Shown in pieces: positions 62,541-64,000 of a stretch of DNA of 64,000 bases. Where the stretch lies: NCBI GenBank assembly GCA_036365515.1, contig CM070874.1:110471235-110535234 (forward strand), written 5' to 3'. The notes beneath the pieces are model-generated. The model ran no database searches. It saw only the letters and a list, made by a program, of their open reading frames with translations, and was not told where the DNA came from. Source of the stretch: Torymus aiolomorphi. Its lineage: Eukaryota > Arthropoda > Insecta > Hymenoptera > Torymidae. A program made the position numbers and the translations under genes. Each line of letters begins with the position of its first letter. The stretch's first letter is position 1.

Positions 62541-63440
62541 AAACTGTGTTTTGTTTATAAATAATGGAATTTTAATTTCAATTTGGTGTGGAATGTTTCG
62601 ACTGAATAATGGAAAGCATATAATATTTATCGTTTGAGTAAATTCGAGAATTATAATGTTATGTTGGTGAACGCTGCGTCTCTTTATTGTGAATAAATAA
62701 GTGTAGTCATATACGGTACACTGCGTTATTTTAAAATTAACATTATTGGTCAAAATTTTATTTTTGGATATTCCCCACAGCGCTGAGTGCATTTACCGTC
62801 AAAGTTAAAATTTCATTCCAAAATGTTTCGCGACACTAAAGCAGCGTATAATTAATGACGGCAAAGTGTCAAGTTTAATATGGAGCTTTATGCAAAGTTC
62901 AGTATAAAGTTTTTCTGTACTAAAATATCTGCGCCGCCACCGTGCCGGTGTTGCTAAATTTTATTGCCAAAACTTACACTAGTCTTCCTGACTTAGGTAA
63001 CTTTGGGCGATAAAACACTTTAGTTACACTACTAAAATTCATCTCAGTGAAGTAGTCCTACACTAAAACCTTCTTTCTTACGACTACTACTTACGCCATT
63101 ACGCATTAACTCTTAATCGCAAAAATTGTTGTCGGCGTCGCGGCTATTAATAAATTTTAGAGCTGTAAAATTTACTTCGTTCCGATTCGGACGAAATTTA
63201 AAATTCGAAAGATAAGTTTAATTTACGGCTGATAAAATTAACATTTTGTGAGTTTTTATTGATTGAGAAAATTTATTATATCGCATTAGTGATTGAAACT
63301 TTTTCATTCTCTCTCTTGCTATTTCAAGTTTTTTAAGTAAACAATGTATACTCGATTATTTTTTCCATAACAAACATATCTTTACATTCTATCAACCATT
63401 GAATACTGCAAAAAAGTGTGAAAAATGCTTTTGAAAACGA
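62540..63440. other. Spacer with a skew-neutral, repeat-related segment
   Basis: AT-rich to 62760; 62790-63060 is mixed and skew-neutral and holds the second copy of a diverged repeat. No gene seen. Confidence 0.45.
62953..63048 (+). repeat. Diverged dispersed repeat, copy 2
   Basis: Partner of 41752-41840, same orientation, ending in ACTAAAATTCATCTCAGT. Confidence 0.45.
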
Positions 63441-64000
63441 AAGCAATTAAAAAAATAATCATCATATTACTCTGCACAAGCACAATCAGAGCCACACTTC
63501 CCAAATTACTCGCAAGCAGCCGCCGCCGCGAAAAAAGCACCATCTCAGCGTTCTCCGACACTCGATCATTACTGGCCATTTTCGAAATTGCGCAAAAACT
63601 CGCTCTCTCGTCTAGCCTCCCATCTTCTTCCCCCGGCTGTTTGTCTCGCGGGCACACATAGTATCTCCGCGCCTCTCTTTCGATCCTCCAGACCGCGGAA
63701 CAGTCAACAGGGTAACTGCGCTGGTGCGCGCGCTCGAGGTGCATAATTGCACGCATCCGCGCCATTACAGAGTGAAGCTGCGCTTATGCACTTAAGCGAG
63801 GCCCGCCGCCGTTGTCGTCGACTCGGGTAGAGCGCATTTGCGCGCCTTTGTGTGCGTGTTGATGTGCCAGCGCGCGCTCGTTTTGTGCTTGTGTGTGTGT
63901 GTGTGTGTGTGCTTGTGGATGGTTAGAGACGCTCGATTGTGCGTCTCACTGTACGGAGTGACTCTCTTCTCGCGCGCGTCGCGGTCAATGCAGCGAGGCG
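63440..64000. other. Skew island (truncated at window end)
   Basis: 63481-63540 has C 23, G 10; 63841-63900 has G 22, C 13. The G/T side contains (GT)n at 63891-63911 and is cut by the window end. Confidence 0.6.
63891..63911 (+). repeat. (GT)10 microsatellite
   Basis: Twenty-one bases of GT on the G/T-rich side of the last island. Confidence 0.9.

Noticed and set aside
62145..62792. 215-codon minus-strand ORF
   Set aside because: Half lies in the AT-rich spacer and half in CT/GA repeats, with a composition break in the middle. No motif recognised.

Overview
The window looks like non-coding DNA from an insect-like eukaryotic nuclear genome. I found no coding region, tRNA, rRNA or CRISPR array that I can support. 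The evidence for this is long AT-rich stretches, abundant (GA)n/(CT)n, (CA)n, (GTT)n and (TA)n microsatellites, CpG-rich GC islands, several families of short inverted-repeat (MITE-like) elements present in multiple copies, and only short repeat-driven ORFs. The sequence style resembles hymenopterans such as parasitoid wasps, but that is an impression. It could be a large intron or an intergenic region.

The dominant structure is a repeated compositional unit. About forty times in 64 kb (roughly every 1.5 kb) the top strand runs in the same order: AT-rich spacer; an A+C-rich, G-poor flank of 100-300 bp; a CpG-rich core; a G+T-rich, C-poor flank; AT-rich spacer. Hand counts show how strong it is: 54001-54300 has C 99/G 26 and 54781-54900 has G 34/C 11; 45181-45360 has C 63/G 17 and A 64/T 36, while 45601-45780 has G 60/C 14 and T 67/A 39; 17521-17580 has C 23/G 0. 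The polarity is nearly always the same, and the pattern is symmetric under reverse complement. Each island is therefore an upward jump in GC and TA skew, as known for divergent transcription start regions and replication initiation zones. I list the islands as compositional features, with hand counts for most; their edges are approximate and no function is demonstrated.

Between and inside the islands lie mobile-element remnants: (a) a family with CCCTGGTAGAAA-type ends, of about 577 bp (11791-12369, 33292-33870, 50356-50932) plus short members (15804-16018, 33058-33291); (b) a foldback family with CACTGAGAAA-type ends flanked by TA (8792-9904, 21454-21698, 26103-26357); (c) two TTAA-flanked elements (7272-7730, 15436-15646) of piggyBac type by target site; (d) other foldbacks (3191-3427, 8973-9161, 44917-45045). 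The 8973-9161 foldback carries a hammerhead-ribozyme-like core on the minus strand. Two of the long family (a) members sit in the G-rich flank of an island.

AT-rich spacers between islands mostly show nothing recognisable. A few spacers (36600-36950, 41560-41880, 46300-46640, 62790-63060) are skew-neutral and of mixed composition, so they are the best places to look for single-copy conserved regulatory DNA.
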